Positions 50,539 to 60,160 of a stretch of 64,000 nucleotides of DNA are shown here, piece by piece. The stretch spans positions 9,612,366 to 9,676,365 of the forward strand of contig NZ_CP100416.1 of assembly GCF_026017845.1 (NCBI RefSeq), given 5' to 3'. How positions within the stretch are numbered: position 1 is the stretch's first letter; each line of letters starts with the position of its first letter. The position numbers and the translations under genes are program-made. The notes beneath the pieces were generated by a model. It did no database searches. It was not told the origin of the DNA and was given only the letters and a program-made list of their open reading frames with translations. This stretch comes from Amycolatopsis mediterranei (GTDB taxonomy: Bacteria; Actinomycetota; Actinomycetes; Mycobacteriales; Pseudonocardiaceae).

Positions 50539-52008
50539 TCACCGGAACGCCGCCTGCAGCGGCCCGACCGCGAAGTACGCCACGAAGGCCAGCGCGATGA
50601 CCCACATCAGCGGGTGCACCTGGCGGGCCTTGCCGGTGGCGGCGCGGATCACGACGTAGCTGACGAACCCGGCGCCGATGCCGTTCGCGATCGAGTAGGT
50701 GAACGGCATGACGACGATGGTCAGGAACGCGGGCAGCGCGATCGAGTAGTCGGTGAAGTCGATGTCGCGGACCTGCGACATCAGCATCGCGCCGACCACG
50801 ACCAGCGCCGGCGCGGCCGCCTCGACCGGCACCACCTGGTAGAGCGGGGTCAGGAACATCGCGGCGATGAAGAGCACGCCGGTGACGACGTTCGCCAGGC
50901 CCGTCCGCGCGCCTTCGGCGATACCGGACGCCGACTCGACGAACACGGTGTTCGAGCTGGCCGAGCCGAACCCGCCGGCCGCGCCCGCGAGGCCCTCGAC
51001 GAACAGCGCCTTGCCGACGTTGGGGAGCTGACCGTCCGCCGGGAGCAGGTCGGCCTCCTTCGCGAGGCCGGTCATGGTGCCCATGGCGTCGAAGAAGTCG
51101 GCCAGGACCAGCGTGAACACCAGCAGGCAGACGGTGATGATCGGCAGCCGCGTCCAGGCGCCGAAGGAGACGTCGCCGACGAGCGAGAGGTTCGGCAGGC
51201 CGAGCACCTGGTCCGGCAGCGCCGGGTAGCCGAGGTTCCAGCCCTTCGGGTTCGTGCCCTTCGACGGCCCGGCCTTGACGATCGCCTCGACGACGACGGC
51301 CAGCACCGTCGACGTCAGCACGCCGATCAGGATCGCGCCCTTGACCTTCCGGACGACCAGGATGCCGGTGATCAGCAGGCCGACGACGAACACGGCGGTC
51401 GGCCACGAGGCGATCGAGCCGTTGATGCCGAGGCCGACCGGGACGGTGGTGTGCGCGGCGTCCGGCAGCCGGCGCACGAACCCGGCGTCGACCAGGCCGA
51501 TCAGGCAGATGAACACGCCGATGCCGACGGCGATCGCGGACTTCAGCGCGGCCGGCACGGCCCGGAACACCGCGGTGCGGAACCCGGTGAGCACCAGCAG
51601 CACGATGATCACGCCCTCGATGACCACCAGGCCCATCGCCTCGGGCCAGGTCATCTGCGGGGCGATGGTGACCGCGACCAGGCTGTTGATGCCCAGGCCG
51701 GTCGCGATGGCGAACGGGTAGTTCGCAACCAGGCCCATGAGGATGGTCATCACCCCGGCGACCAGCGCGGTCACCGCGGCGACCTGCGGCACCGGCAGGA
51801 TGCCGCCGAGGACGTCCTTGTGCGCACCGGCGTCGTCGGCCGAGAAGCTGCCGATGATCAGCGGGTTCAACACCACGATGTAGGCCATCGTGACGAAGGT
51901 GACCAGACCGCCGCGCAGTTCGCGCGGCACGGTCGACCCCCGCTCGGTGATCTTGAAGAACCGGTCCAGTGTGGACGTCCCGGTGCGGGTCGTCTCCTGC
52001 TCCGCCAT
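50539..52008 (-). CDS. NCS2 family permease (AzgA-type purine transporter)
   Basis: A permease of about 489 residues for hypoxanthine/guanine/adenine or related bases, with some 13 helices. Family marks are GGLVTFVTMAYIVVLNPLII, FAIATGLGINSLVAVTIAPQ, FVEGLAGAAGGFGSASSNTV and VFVESASGIAEGARTGLANV, the last two typical of AzgA. ATG 52008 (MAEQETT) is preferred to ATG 52020. It is divergent from the DUF2530 gene. Confidence 0.92.
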   Translation of the reverse strand: MAEQETTRTGTSTLDRFFKITERGSTVPRELRGGLVTFVTMAYIVVLNPLIIGSFSADDAGAHKDVLGGILPVPQVAAVTALVAGVMTILMGLVANYPFAIATGLGINSLVAVTIAPQMTWPEAMGLVVIEGVIIVLLVLTGFRTAVFRAVPAALKSAIAVGIGVFICLIGLVDAGFVRRLPDAAHTTVPVGLGINGSIASWPTAVFVVGLLITGILVVRKVKGAILIGVLTSTVLAVVVEAIVKAGPSKGTNPKGWNLGYPALPDQVLGLPNLSLVGDVSFGAWTRLPIITVCLLVFTLVLADFFDAMGTMTGLAKEADLLPADGQLPNVGKALFVEGLAGAAGGFGSASSNTVFVESASGIAEGARTGLANVVTGVLFIAAMFLTPLYQVVPVEAAAPALVVVGAMLMSQVRDIDFTDYSIALPAFLTIVVMPFTYSIANGIGAGFVSYVVIRAATGKARQVHPLMWVIALAFVAYFAVGPLQAAFR

Positions 52009-52051
52009 TCGCCTGCCCATTCTCTCGCTGCTGCGGAGTACCCTTCACCAC

Positions 52052-52318
52052 GTGAGTGAACCGATCAATCCACCGGAGGTTACGGGCTCGTTGCGGCACA
52101 CGCCGGAGCTGCCCAAGAGGCTCACCGACCTGACGCCGGTGGTGATCGTAGGCACCTCGATCTGGGCTGTCGCGCTGGTGGTGCTCTTCTTCACGACTTC
52201 GGGTTTGTGGGTGCAGACGGCGCTGTCCGGTTTCGCGCTCGGTTTCGTCGGCCTGGCGATCATCGCCTGGCAGCGCGCCGCCGCCCGCCGCGGGTCGAAG
52301 TCGGCCCAGCGGCTCTGA
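52052..52318 (+). CDS. DUF2530 small membrane protein
   Basis: An 88-residue protein with two helices (VVIVGTSIWAVALVVLFFTT and TALSGFALGFVGLAIIAW), matching DUF2530, a small actinobacterial membrane family of unknown function. The N-terminus has LPKRLTDLTPVVIVGT. I chose GTG 52052, which yields MSEPINPPEV; longer extension would run into the permease start. It converges with the sacsin-like gene. Confidence 0.85.
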   Translation: MSEPINPPEVTGSLRHTPELPKRLTDLTPVVIVGTSIWAVALVVLFFTTSGLWVQTALSGFALGFVGLAIIAWQRAAARRGSKSAQRL

Positions 52319-52329
52319 GGCTCTGGCGC

Positions 52330-55137
52330 TTACGCCAGCAGCGTCCGCGGCGAGGGGTCGTCGAGCAGCGCCGTGATCAGGTGCCGGTCGGGCCAGCGCC
52401 CGGCCGCCCAGGCGAACGCGCGCGCCAGGCCCTCCGACGTGTCGGCCGCGTGCAGCCGGTCGTCGGACCACCACTGGACGTCGTGTTCGGCGCCCTCGAT
52501 GCGCACGGTGAGCTGGTCGTGCACCAGCACGCCGCCGTCCGGGAGCCGGATGCCGAGCTGGTCCGCGACGAGCTTCAGCGCGGGGAGCTCGGCCCAAGGC
52601 GCGTACTCGCCCTCGCTGGTCACCTCGGCGGGGGCGCCGCTCGCGAGCGGCAGGTCGAGCAGGTCCGCGAGCCGCTCCGGGTCCTCGGGGGCGACCACGT
52701 ACTGGCCGGGCTCGAGCGCCCCGGCGACCCACGGCACGTCCAGGACCAGCGCATCGTCCACAACGGACCCGTCCGCGGCCCGGACGGCCCGCGGCACGCC
52801 GGGGTCCATTCCGGACTCGACGAGGGCGTCGTAGGCGCGCGTGGTCAACCCGGCCGAGACCACGCGGCCCGGGTCGGCGAGCCGGTCGAGGAGGTCTCTC
52901 GCCTCGTCCACACTGGACAGGGTGAGGTCCGCGCGGACACCGGCAATCCCGAGGAGGTCATCGTTGAGGCCGACATCGGGAACCTCGTCGAAGAGCCCGG
53001 CCAGGTCGGCCTCCGGCAGCCGCCATTCGTTCGGCGCGGCCCCGTCGAGCACGGCGTACTGCGCGATCCACCAGGCGGCGTGCCCGTGCGGCACGCGCAG
53101 GGCGTGCCACGTCTCGGGTCGCGCCGCGAGCAGGCGCAGGGCGGCGGGCCAGGCGTCGTCGGCGACGAGATCGAGGTCCCGGATCGCGACGAGCGTCGAC
53201 GGCGGCTCCGGCCGCGAGTCCCACCAGGCTTCCTCGTCGGGCAGGTCGTGGTCGGGCTCGTGCGGCTCGTCGTCGACGACCACCGCGAAGGAGTCGAGCA
53301 CACCGGCGGCTTCGAGCGTGCTTTGTGGCCAGTCACCGGCGAAGTCCTCGTCGAGGACGTCCATCGCCCCGTCTTCCTCGAAGACCTCTTCGTCGAAGAT
53401 GTCGAGCAGCGGCGACGTCGGCAGGACGAGTTCGTCGGCCCGGCGCCAGGTGTCGGTGCCGGGCAGGGCGAGCGCACCGACCCAGCGCGGGGCGTCGTCG
53501 CCGCAGTCGGCGATCAGCCGCAGCACGGCGCCCGCGAGCGTAGTACCGTCCAAACCGGACTGAATATCCTCGACACTGCGCTCGACGGCGTCACGCAGCT
53601 GATCGGCGTTGAGCAGCTCGCGAGCGTCGGCGTGCTTGGCACCCAAGCGTTCCAGGAGCGGGTGCGAGGCGGCGGGGTGCACCAGCCGCAGCCCCGGGAT
53701 GTCCACATCGGACAGCAGGTCGAGCAGTTCGGCCGAGCCTTCGACGAGCAGGCAGCCGCGGGCACCCGGCAGCGTCCGGCCGTCCGACAGCGGAACGGGC
53801 AGGCCGTCCAGCCGTTCGGCGGCGAGCGCGTGCGACTCGACGGCGATCGCCAGGGCCGCGTAGAGTTCCCGCCACCAGCCCGGATCGCGCGTGACGCCGG
53901 TGAGCGTGTCCAGCACCTCTTCGATGCCGATCACTTGCCCCGAAACGGCTTTGAGGACTTGCGCGGGTCCTTCGACCAGGCCGGGCACGAGATCGACGAG
54001 CAGCGCGGGCAGGCCGGGCACGTCGACGTCGAGCACCCGGGCCTGACGGCCGGCGACTTCCTTGCCATCCCGAGTGGACAGCCACGGTTCCACCGCGAGA
54101 GCGGCCAGGACTTCGTCACGCAGCTTGTTGTCCACAGTGGACTTGGGGAACCCCGGCACCGGGACGAGCGCAAACCGTTGCCCGGCCGGCAGCAGCCGGA
54201 CGAGCCCGACGTATTCCTTCGCCGCGGCCTCGAGCGCTTGCGCCAGTTCGGGTCCGGGCAGCGCGCGACGTCGCGACGGCTCGACCGGAACCGAGGCGAG
54301 CAGCCGGGCGGGCAGCGACAGCCCGTCGTCGGTGGGCGTCGGGGCGTGCAGAACGTCCTCGGCGAGCGGCCGGGGCGCACCGTCGGCGCCGACCGGGACG
54401 GCCCACACGACATCGCCGCGATGAGTCAGCCAGCGCGTTTCCCGTTCCGGACCCCGGATTTCGACGAAGTCACCATCGGCTTCGCGGGTCCAAACGCGAC
54501 CGTCGACGTCGAATTCCCCCAGCCAGGGCAGGGCCAGCAGCAGATCGGCGACGTCCCGGGCGAGTTCGTCGAGAAGGGTTTGCCCGTCGACGCCGTCCCG
54601 CAGCGGCAGCCGGACTTCGGTGTCGAAGCCGGGCGGCACGTCGGCGAGAACGGGCCACGGGAGCCGCAGGACGGGAACGTCCCCCTCGATCCCGGCGGCT
54701 TGCCGGGTGCGTTCGGCGGAGAAGGCGACCCCACCGGTGCCGGAGACGACGCGCGGCTCGTCGGAGACGGTCCGCACGGCGGCGAACCCGACCCCGAAGC
54801 GCCCGACGGTGTCACCGGTCTTGCCGGAGGCCCGCAGCGAGGCGAGCGAGGCCACCCCGCGGGCGTCGAGCGGAGCGCCGGTGTTGGCGAACCGCAGTTC
54901 GGAGTCCACAAGGGACACCCGAACCCGCCCGGGCGTGCCGGCGGCCATGGCGGCATCGGCGGCGTTCTGCGCGAGCTCGACGAAGAGCCGATCCCGGTAG
55001 GCGCCGACCCGGAGGTCCCGCTCGACGTTGGTGTCTTCGGTGAGCCGGGTGGGCGAGTCCCGCCAGGAGCGCAGGGTGGCCTCACGCAGCCGCGCGGTCC
55101 CGAACGGATCGCCCGGCTCAGGGGTGTCGCCGGTCAC
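52330..55137 (-). CDS. Sacsin-like GHKL ATPase
   Basis: A 935-residue protein with an N-terminal GHKL (Hsp90-type) ATPase domain and no recognised later domain. ATP-site motifs are FVELAQNAADAAMAAG (N-box, Asn58), RFANTGAPLDARG, and SLRASGKTGDTVGRFGVGFA with the Gly-rich lid. The remaining 800 residues are mixed alpha/beta with acidic stretches (FDEEVFEEDGAMDVLDEDFA), like sacsin N-terminal ATPase-like proteins of actinobacteria. The GTG start overlaps the DUF3027 stop (GTGA), so the two are translated together. A chaperone-like role is an inference from the fold. Confidence 0.85.
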   Translation of the reverse strand: MTGDTPEPGDPFGTARLREATLRSWRDSPTRLTEDTNVERDLRVGAYRDRLFVELAQNAADAAMAAGTPGRVRVSLVDSELRFANTGAPLDARGVASLASLRASGKTGDTVGRFGVGFAAVRTVSDEPRVVSGTGGVAFSAERTRQAAGIEGDVPVLRLPWPVLADVPPGFDTEVRLPLRDGVDGQTLLDELARDVADLLLALPWLGEFDVDGRVWTREADGDFVEIRGPERETRWLTHRGDVVWAVPVGADGAPRPLAEDVLHAPTPTDDGLSLPARLLASVPVEPSRRRALPGPELAQALEAAAKEYVGLVRLLPAGQRFALVPVPGFPKSTVDNKLRDEVLAALAVEPWLSTRDGKEVAGRQARVLDVDVPGLPALLVDLVPGLVEGPAQVLKAVSGQVIGIEEVLDTLTGVTRDPGWWRELYAALAIAVESHALAAERLDGLPVPLSDGRTLPGARGCLLVEGSAELLDLLSDVDIPGLRLVHPAASHPLLERLGAKHADARELLNADQLRDAVERSVEDIQSGLDGTTLAGAVLRLIADCGDDAPRWVGALALPGTDTWRRADELVLPTSPLLDIFDEEVFEEDGAMDVLDEDFAGDWPQSTLEAAGVLDSFAVVVDDEPHEPDHDLPDEEAWWDSRPEPPSTLVAIRDLDLVADDAWPAALRLLAARPETWHALRVPHGHAAWWIAQYAVLDGAAPNEWRLPEADLAGLFDEVPDVGLNDDLLGIAGVRADLTLSSVDEARDLLDRLADPGRVVSAGLTTRAYDALVESGMDPGVPRAVRAADGSVVDDALVLDVPWVAGALEPGQYVVAPEDPERLADLLDLPLASGAPAEVTSEGEYAPWAELPALKLVADQLGIRLPDGGVLVHDQLTVRIEGAEHDVQWWSDDRLHAADTSEGLARAFAWAAGRWPDRHLITALLDDPSPRTLLA

Positions 55138-56924
55138 CGTTCGGGAGTGTCGTCGACCTGGGCCTGCGCTTCATCGGCCGGCGAGGCGGCGGTCACGACG
55201 TTGTCGGTGAGGACGGCGGGAGGAACTTCGCTGTCCTGAGGATCACCGCCCGCTTCCGGCTCGACGACAGCATCGGTGACCTCAGCCTGGGTCGGCTCCG
55301 CATCGGCGGGTTCCGGCACAGCAGCTGCCTGCGGTTCGGCAGCCCCATCGGCAGCCTCAGCCTCAGCCGAGGTCGGCTCCGCGCCTTCGGGCGCCTCGGT
55401 CTCGGCAGCCTCGGCCGGGACGGGATCCACCTCCGCCGCATCCGACTCGGCAGCCACCGGGATCTCGCCTGCCTCGGGTTCGGTCACCGCTTCGTGCGGC
55501 TCGGCCCGAACCTCGGCCGCATCGGTGACCTCAGCCTGCGTCGGCTCAGCTTCCGCGCGCTCGGACAACTCGGCCACCACCGGCTCAGCCCGAACCTCGG
55601 TCGCATCGGTGACCTCGGCCTGCGTCGGCTCCGCTTCCGCGGGCTCAGGCACCTCGGCCACCACCGGCTCGGCCCGAACCTCGGCCGCATCGGTGACCTC
55701 AGCCTGCGTCGGCTCCGCTTCCGCGCGCTCGGACAACTCGGCCACCACCGGCTCGGCGACCGCATCGGCCGATGCCTCGGGTGCTTCCGGTGCTGCGACC
55801 GGCTCGGCAGTTTCGCCGCTCACCTCATGCGCCGGCTCGGCCACCGCATCGACCGGCTCGCCGACCGCCCCGGCCAAATCGACCGCTTCCGCGGCCACCG
55901 GCTCCGGCGCATCCACTGCTTCACCCGGCTCAGCGACCTCAGCCGCCACCGGCTCGGCCGCCGCGGCAGCCGAATCAGCCGCCTCCGAAGCCGCCGCGTC
56001 ACCGGGCTCAGCGACCTCACCGGCCTGCACCGGCGAAGCAGCCGCCTCCGCAGGGGACTCCGCCTGGGCCGTCTCCGGCTCCACCTCCGCCGGCGAGACG
56101 TCCGACTCCGCGATCCCCGTCTCCGGCTCGGCCGCCGCCGTCTCCACCACCTCCGGCGTCGGTGCCGGTGCCGGGGCGAAGTCCAGCAGGGAATCGTCGT
56201 ACACCAGCTCGGCCACCGGGACCGACGATGTCACCTCGACCTCTACCTCCGAGTGCGCTCCGCACCCGTACTCCACGTCCACCACGTGGCCGTCCGCCGG
56301 GGCGATGTCGTTGCCGCACACTCCGAACACCCCGCGCAACGAGCCCGCCAGGGGCACGAAGAACCCGCACGTCCCGCACACGTCCGGCGCGCTGCGGGCC
56401 ATGTCCGACCGCGGCCCGAACTCGCCCGCGTGCCACCTCGCCGCCGCCTCCGTGCGGCCGAAGCGGGACAGCGCGTGCACGCGGCCCAAGCCCGCCTCGT
56501 GGGCGACCTCCTCCACCGCCGGGTCGTCGGACTGGAGGTACGCCGGCACCAGGCGGGGGTCGTTCTCGGCCGTCGGGAAGATGTCGCCCACTCCGAGGTC
56601 GCCCGCGCGCACGCGGCGCTCCCAGGGCACCCAGGCCGGGGCGACCAGCGCCGAGGGGCCCGGCACCAGCACGACCTCGCTGACCGTCACCGGCTCGTCT
56701 TCGCCCGCGGCCGCGACCGTGACCGACCAGCGCCAGCCCCCGTAGCCCGGGACCTGGGCCTCGAACAGGTGACTCGCCGTGACCGCGTCCTCGCGGGTGA
56801 CGCCCACATGGGCGCCGAGCTGCTCCTCGGGTGCGTCCTCCAGCACCGCAGCTCGCGCGAACTCCACCGCTTCGGCGAGTTTGCGCTGCACGGAACCGTC
56901 GTCCAGGGTCAGCAGCAGAGTCAT
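55134..56924 (-). CDS. DUF3027 protein with long acidic repeat tail
   Basis: A 596-residue protein. Residues 1-240 match DUF3027: VGYGGW-like QVPGYGGWRWSVTVAA, LVPGPSALVAPAWVPWERR, DLGVGDIFPTAENDPRLVPA. A CGTCGFFVPL / VCGNDIAPADG / YGCGAH set of cysteines suggests a zinc site. Residues 260-596 are disordered Ala/Glu/Pro/Val sequence that includes three 28-residue repeats. The tail has no positive charge and may act as a spacer or solubility arm. The gene is coupled to the sacsin-like ATPase, so a common complex is plausible. ATG 56924 is supported by the conserved opening MTLLLTLDDGSVQ. Confidence 0.85.
   Translation of the reverse strand: MTLLLTLDDGSVQRKLAEAVEFARAAVLEDAPEEQLGAHVGVTREDAVTASHLFEAQVPGYGGWRWSVTVAAAGEDEPVTVSEVVLVPGPSALVAPAWVPWERRVRAGDLGVGDIFPTAENDPRLVPAYLQSDDPAVEEVAHEAGLGRVHALSRFGRTEAAARWHAGEFGPRSDMARSAPDVCGTCGFFVPLAGSLRGVFGVCGNDIAPADGHVVDVEYGCGAHSEVEVEVTSSVPVAELVYDDSLLDFAPAPAPTPEVVETAAAEPETGIAESDVSPAEVEPETAQAESPAEAAASPVQAGEVAEPGDAAASEAADSAAAAAEPVAAEVAEPGEAVDAPEPVAAEAVDLAGAVGEPVDAVAEPAHEVSGETAEPVAAPEAPEASADAVAEPVVAELSERAEAEPTQAEVTDAAEVRAEPVVAEVPEPAEAEPTQAEVTDATEVRAEPVVAELSERAEAEPTQAEVTDAAEVRAEPHEAVTEPEAGEIPVAAESDAAEVDPVPAEAAETEAPEGAEPTSAEAEAADGAAEPQAAAVPEPADAEPTQAEVTDAVVEPEAGGDPQDSEVPPAVLTDNVVTAASPADEAQAQVDDTPER
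55497..55748 (-). repeat. Three tandem 84-bp coding repeats in the DUF3027 tail
   Basis: Units at 55665-55748, 55581-55664 and 55497-55580 each encode 28 residues of the form VVAELSERAEAEPTQ plus AEVTDAAEVRAEP. Units 1 and 3 give identical peptides and the middle one differs (EVPEPAEA, TDATEV). A decayed fourth copy (VPEPADAEPTQAEVTD) lies nearer the C-terminus. Such repeats can vary in number between strains. Confidence 0.9.
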
Positions 56925-56975
56925 GCGGCCAATTGTGCCGCACGCATCCGCGGCGCCCGTGCCAGGCTGTTCTAC

Positions 56976-57743
56976 GTGCGCACGCCGATCGTCACCTCGC
57001 TGCTGTTGGCCGCCGCCCTCGGCGGCTGCGCCGGTGCCCCCGCGCAGGAGACGGGCCCGGAACGCCTCACCGTCCAGGTGCTCTCGACCCTGCCGCACGA
57101 CGCCGCCGCCTTCACCGAAGGCCTCGAGTTCGCCGGTGACACCTTGTACGAGAGCACCGGGCTCGCCGGGCAGTCGACGCTCACCGCGGGGCCGGCGGGC
57201 GGCGCGCCCCGGACCACCGCCACGCTGCCGTCACCGCTGTTCGGCGAGGGCGTCACCGTCCTCGGGCCGACGCTGTGGCAGCTCACCTGGCAGGACGGGT
57301 TCGCCATCGAACGCGACGCGACCACCCTCGCCGAGCTGCGGCGCGTGCCGTTCGAGGGCGAAGGCTGGGGCCTGTGCCACCAGGCCGGCGGCCGGCTGGT
57401 GATGAGCAACGGCTCCTCGCGGCTGACCTTCCGGGACCCGAAGACCTTCGCCGTCACCGGTGGCGTCGACGTCGGCCGCGACCAGCTCAACGAGCTCGAA
57501 TGCGTCGGCGGCGACGTCTACGCAAACGTTTGGCACACCGACACCGTCCTGCGGATCGAGGCCGACACCGGCCGGGTGACCGGGACGATCGACGCCGGTC
57601 AGCTGCGCGCGAAAGTGAACACCACGGACGCCGAAGACGTGCTCAACGGTATCGCCGCCGTCCCGGGCACCGGCGATTTCCTGCTCACCGGGAAGCAGTG
57701 GCCGGTCACGTTCCGGGTGAGGTTCGTCCCGGCTCGACCGTGA
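56976..57743 (+). CDS. Glutaminyl-peptide cyclotransferase lipoprotein
   Basis: A 255-residue beta-propeller glutamine cyclotransferase that makes N-terminal pyroglutamate on exported peptides. The lipobox is LAAALGGC with lipidated Cys18, so it is anchored outside. Family marks are AAFTEGLEFAGDTLYESTGL, FGEGVTVLGPTLWQLTW, and NELECVGGDVYANVW with the typical E and W residues. GTG 56976 begins the signal. An MFS gene follows after 50 bp. Confidence 0.9.
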   Translation: MRTPIVTSLLLAAALGGCAGAPAQETGPERLTVQVLSTLPHDAAAFTEGLEFAGDTLYESTGLAGQSTLTAGPAGGAPRTTATLPSPLFGEGVTVLGPTLWQLTWQDGFAIERDATTLAELRRVPFEGEGWGLCHQAGGRLVMSNGSSRLTFRDPKTFAVTGGVDVGRDQLNELECVGGDVYANVWHTDTVLRIEADTGRVTGTIDAGQLRAKVNTTDAEDVLNGIAAVPGTGDFLLTGKQWPVTFRVRFVPARP

Positions 57744-57793
57744 AAGCACGGATGAGCAGGCGGAACCGGCCCCCGGTAAGGCAGGATTGACAC

Positions 57794-59674
57794 GTGGCAC
57801 TCTTCGGCTCCCGCTCCGGCTCCGACGGCACCCCGTCGGGTCAGCCGCACGGCCGGAAGTCCAAGCGGCGCTGGACGCCGGAACCGGGCGCCGCCCAGGC
57901 CAGGTCCTGGCGGGACGCCGCCGCGCCGCGCGCCGAGCACGGCAGCCCGCCGCCACCCACCCGCGTCCAGCGGCCCGTGCCCCCGCGCGCGGGGTTCCAC
58001 GACGGCCGTGTGCCGAACGCCGACCAAGCCCCGACCGCGGAGGCGCCGGCCAACCACCGGCCGCCGCCTCCGCGCGGGGCCCGGCCGTACGACCCGCACC
58101 GCACCGAGCCGGTCCGCCGCGAGCCGCCCGGCAGCGGCTTCTACCAGGGCGAACGCTACCCCGGCAGCGGCGAGTACGAGCACTACGACACCGGTGGCTA
58201 CGCGGGCGAACCGCGGCCGCCGGAGCCGGCCCCCCAGCCGCCGCGGGAAGAGCCGCGCACGCCGGGCAGCACGCCGAAGCTGCCGAAGAAGATCACCGTC
58301 ACGCGGGTGGCGGCGATGCGCAGCCGCCAGCTGACCGGCCAGGCCGTCGACGCCTTCCAGCGCGCGACGAAGGCCGACGGCGCCGAGAAGTCCGGCCTCA
58401 CCTCGCTGACCTACGCCGTGATGCTGAACTACGCCAGCGACGCGGCGATGGCGATCGCGCTGGCCAACACCCTCTTCTTCGCCGCCACCAGCGGCGAGAG
58501 CAAGGGCAAGGTGGCGCTCTACCTGCTCATCACGATCGCGCCGTTCGCGCTGGTCGCACCGGTGATCGGCCCCGCGCTCGACAAGGTGCAGCGCGGACGG
58601 CGGCTGGCGATGTGCGCGTCTTCGGTCGGCCAAGGGCTGATGGCCGTGGTGATGGCGCTGCACTTCGACGACTGGCTGCTCTACCCGGCCGCGCTCGGGA
58701 TGATGGTGCTGTCGAAGTCGTTCACCGTGCTCAAGGCCGCGGTCACCCCCCGGGTGCTGCCGTCGGAGATCACGCTGTCCAAGACGAACGCCCGGCTGAC
58801 CACGTTCGGCCTGGTCGCCGCGGGCGTGTTCGGCGCGCTGGCCAGCGGCGTCAACGCGATCACCGGCTCGGCGGGCGCGCTCTGGTTCACCGCGCTGATC
58901 TGCGTCGCCGCGGCCGTGCAGTCGATGCGGATCCCGGCCTGGGTGGAGGCGACCGAGGGCGAGGTGCCCACTTCCCTTTCGGCTCACCCGAAGGAGAAGA
59001 AACGGCGACAGCCGTTGGGACGCCACATCGTCGTCGCGCTCTGGGGCAACGGCTCGGTGCGCGTGCTCACCGGTTTCCTCATGATGTTCGCCGCGTTCGC
59101 GGTCAAGGCGCAGACCGAGGGCAGCGGGCAGACGCCGTTCATGCAGCTGCTGCTGCTCGGCGTGATCGGCGTCGCCGCGGGGGCCGGCGGTTTCCTCGGC
59201 AACGCGCTGGGCTCGCGCCTGCAGTTCGGCAGCCCGGACCAGGTGATCGTCGGGTGTGTGGCGGGCTGCGTGCTGGCCGCGCTGGTCGCGACGATCCTGC
59301 CCGGCCTGGCCACGGCCGCGATCGTCGGCCTGGTCGGCGCGACGGCCAGCGCGCTGGCCAAGATCAGCCTCGACGCCGTCATCCAGGAGGACCTGCCCGA
59401 GGAGTCGCGCGCTTCGGCGTTCGGCCGCTCGGAAACCGTGCTGCAGCTGGCCTGGTGCCTCGGCGGCGCGGTCGGCCTGCTGCTGCCGCCGACGTACTGG
59501 ATCGGCTTCCTGGTGATCACGATCGTGCTGGCGGTCGGGTGCGCGCAGACCTACCTCGTGCGCCGCGGCGGCTCGCTCGTGCCCGGCCTCGGCGGCGACC
59601 GACCGCTGCGCCCCGAGCCGACCGGCAGCTTCCCGGCCCAGGGCCTGCCCAGGGACCCGACGGCCCGCCGGTAG
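57794..59674 (+). CDS. MFS transporter with long Pro-rich N-terminal extension
   Basis: A 626-residue MFS protein. The first ~150 residues are hydrophilic and Pro/Arg-rich (RPVPPRAGFHDG, QPPREEPRTPG), probably cytoplasmic, and the transporter domain starts near LTYAVMLNYASDAAMAIALA at about residue 205. Later elements are PVIGPALDKVQRGRRLAMC and GLVGATASALAKISLD. It resembles mycobacterial Rv0876c-type proteins (from memory), of unknown substrate. GTG 57794 is chosen. The DUF2771 gene follows after 9 bp, suggesting an operon. Confidence 0.87.
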   Translation: MALFGSRSGSDGTPSGQPHGRKSKRRWTPEPGAAQARSWRDAAAPRAEHGSPPPPTRVQRPVPPRAGFHDGRVPNADQAPTAEAPANHRPPPPRGARPYDPHRTEPVRREPPGSGFYQGERYPGSGEYEHYDTGGYAGEPRPPEPAPQPPREEPRTPGSTPKLPKKITVTRVAAMRSRQLTGQAVDAFQRATKADGAEKSGLTSLTYAVMLNYASDAAMAIALANTLFFAATSGESKGKVALYLLITIAPFALVAPVIGPALDKVQRGRRLAMCASSVGQGLMAVVMALHFDDWLLYPAALGMMVLSKSFTVLKAAVTPRVLPSEITLSKTNARLTTFGLVAAGVFGALASGVNAITGSAGALWFTALICVAAAVQSMRIPAWVEATEGEVPTSLSAHPKEKKRRQPLGRHIVVALWGNGSVRVLTGFLMMFAAFAVKAQTEGSGQTPFMQLLLLGVIGVAAGAGGFLGNALGSRLQFGSPDQVIVGCVAGCVLAALVATILPGLATAAIVGLVGATASALAKISLDAVIQEDLPEESRASAFGRSETVLQLAWCLGGAVGLLLPPTYWIGFLVITIVLAVGCAQTYLVRRGGSLVPGLGGDRPLRPEPTGSFPAQGLPRDPTARR

Positions 59675-59683
59675 GCTCCGGCC

Positions 59684-60160
59684 ATGCGACGTTCCCGGGT
59701 GGTGGCCCTGCTTGCGGCCGGTGGGTTCGCGGTGGCCGGCTGCTCGGCGCCCGGCCCGGCCGAGGTCACCTTCTACGCCGACGGCCACACCATCAACACC
59801 ACGCCCGTGCTCACGTGCGACTACGCGCAGAAGCTCGCGCAGCCGTGCAGCGCGAGCGGCTCGGCGCAGACGCTGAAGGTCCGCCCGGGCAAGCCGGTGC
59901 AGATCTCGGTGCCCGGCGAAGTCGCGGACTCGCCTTGGCAGATCGTCTACGAGTACGTGACCCCGCAGGGCGAATTCAAGCAGAGCGCGCCGATCCCGTT
60001 CACGTCACTGGACCGCTACGCCTACACGGTCACGCCGCCGACGCCCGCCGACCGCATCTCGGCGGTGGACGTGCAGAAGTACACGGCCGTGCTCAACGCG
60101 GACACCGGCGAGTCGGGCCTGCTGCCCAGTGACGTGTGGGGCCTGCGGCTGGAGGCTTAG
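59684..60160 (+). CDS. DUF2771 lipoprotein
   Basis: A 158-residue lipoprotein: MRRSRVVALLAAGGFAVAGC ends in the lipobox (VAGC, Cys20). The outer domain has VTFYADGHTINTTPVLTCDY, two cysteines (LTCDYAQKLAQPCSA) and KVRPGKPVQISVPGEVADSP. These fit DUF2771 (mycobacterial Rv0877 relatives). It ends 4 bp into the stop of the convergent cold-shock gene. Function is unknown. Confidence 0.85.
   Translation: MRRSRVVALLAAGGFAVAGCSAPGPAEVTFYADGHTINTTPVLTCDYAQKLAQPCSASGSAQTLKVRPGKPVQISVPGEVADSPWQIVYEYVTPQGEFKQSAPIPFTSLDRYAYTVTPPTPADRISAVDVQKYTAVLNADTGESGLLPSDVWGLRLEA

Noticed and set aside
55276..56745. 489-codon Ser/Ala-rich rightward frame over the DUF3027 gene
   Set aside because: It mirrors the Ala/Glu repeat tail of the leftward gene and has no start signal or domain; the DUF3027 frame has a recognised domain and a coupled start.
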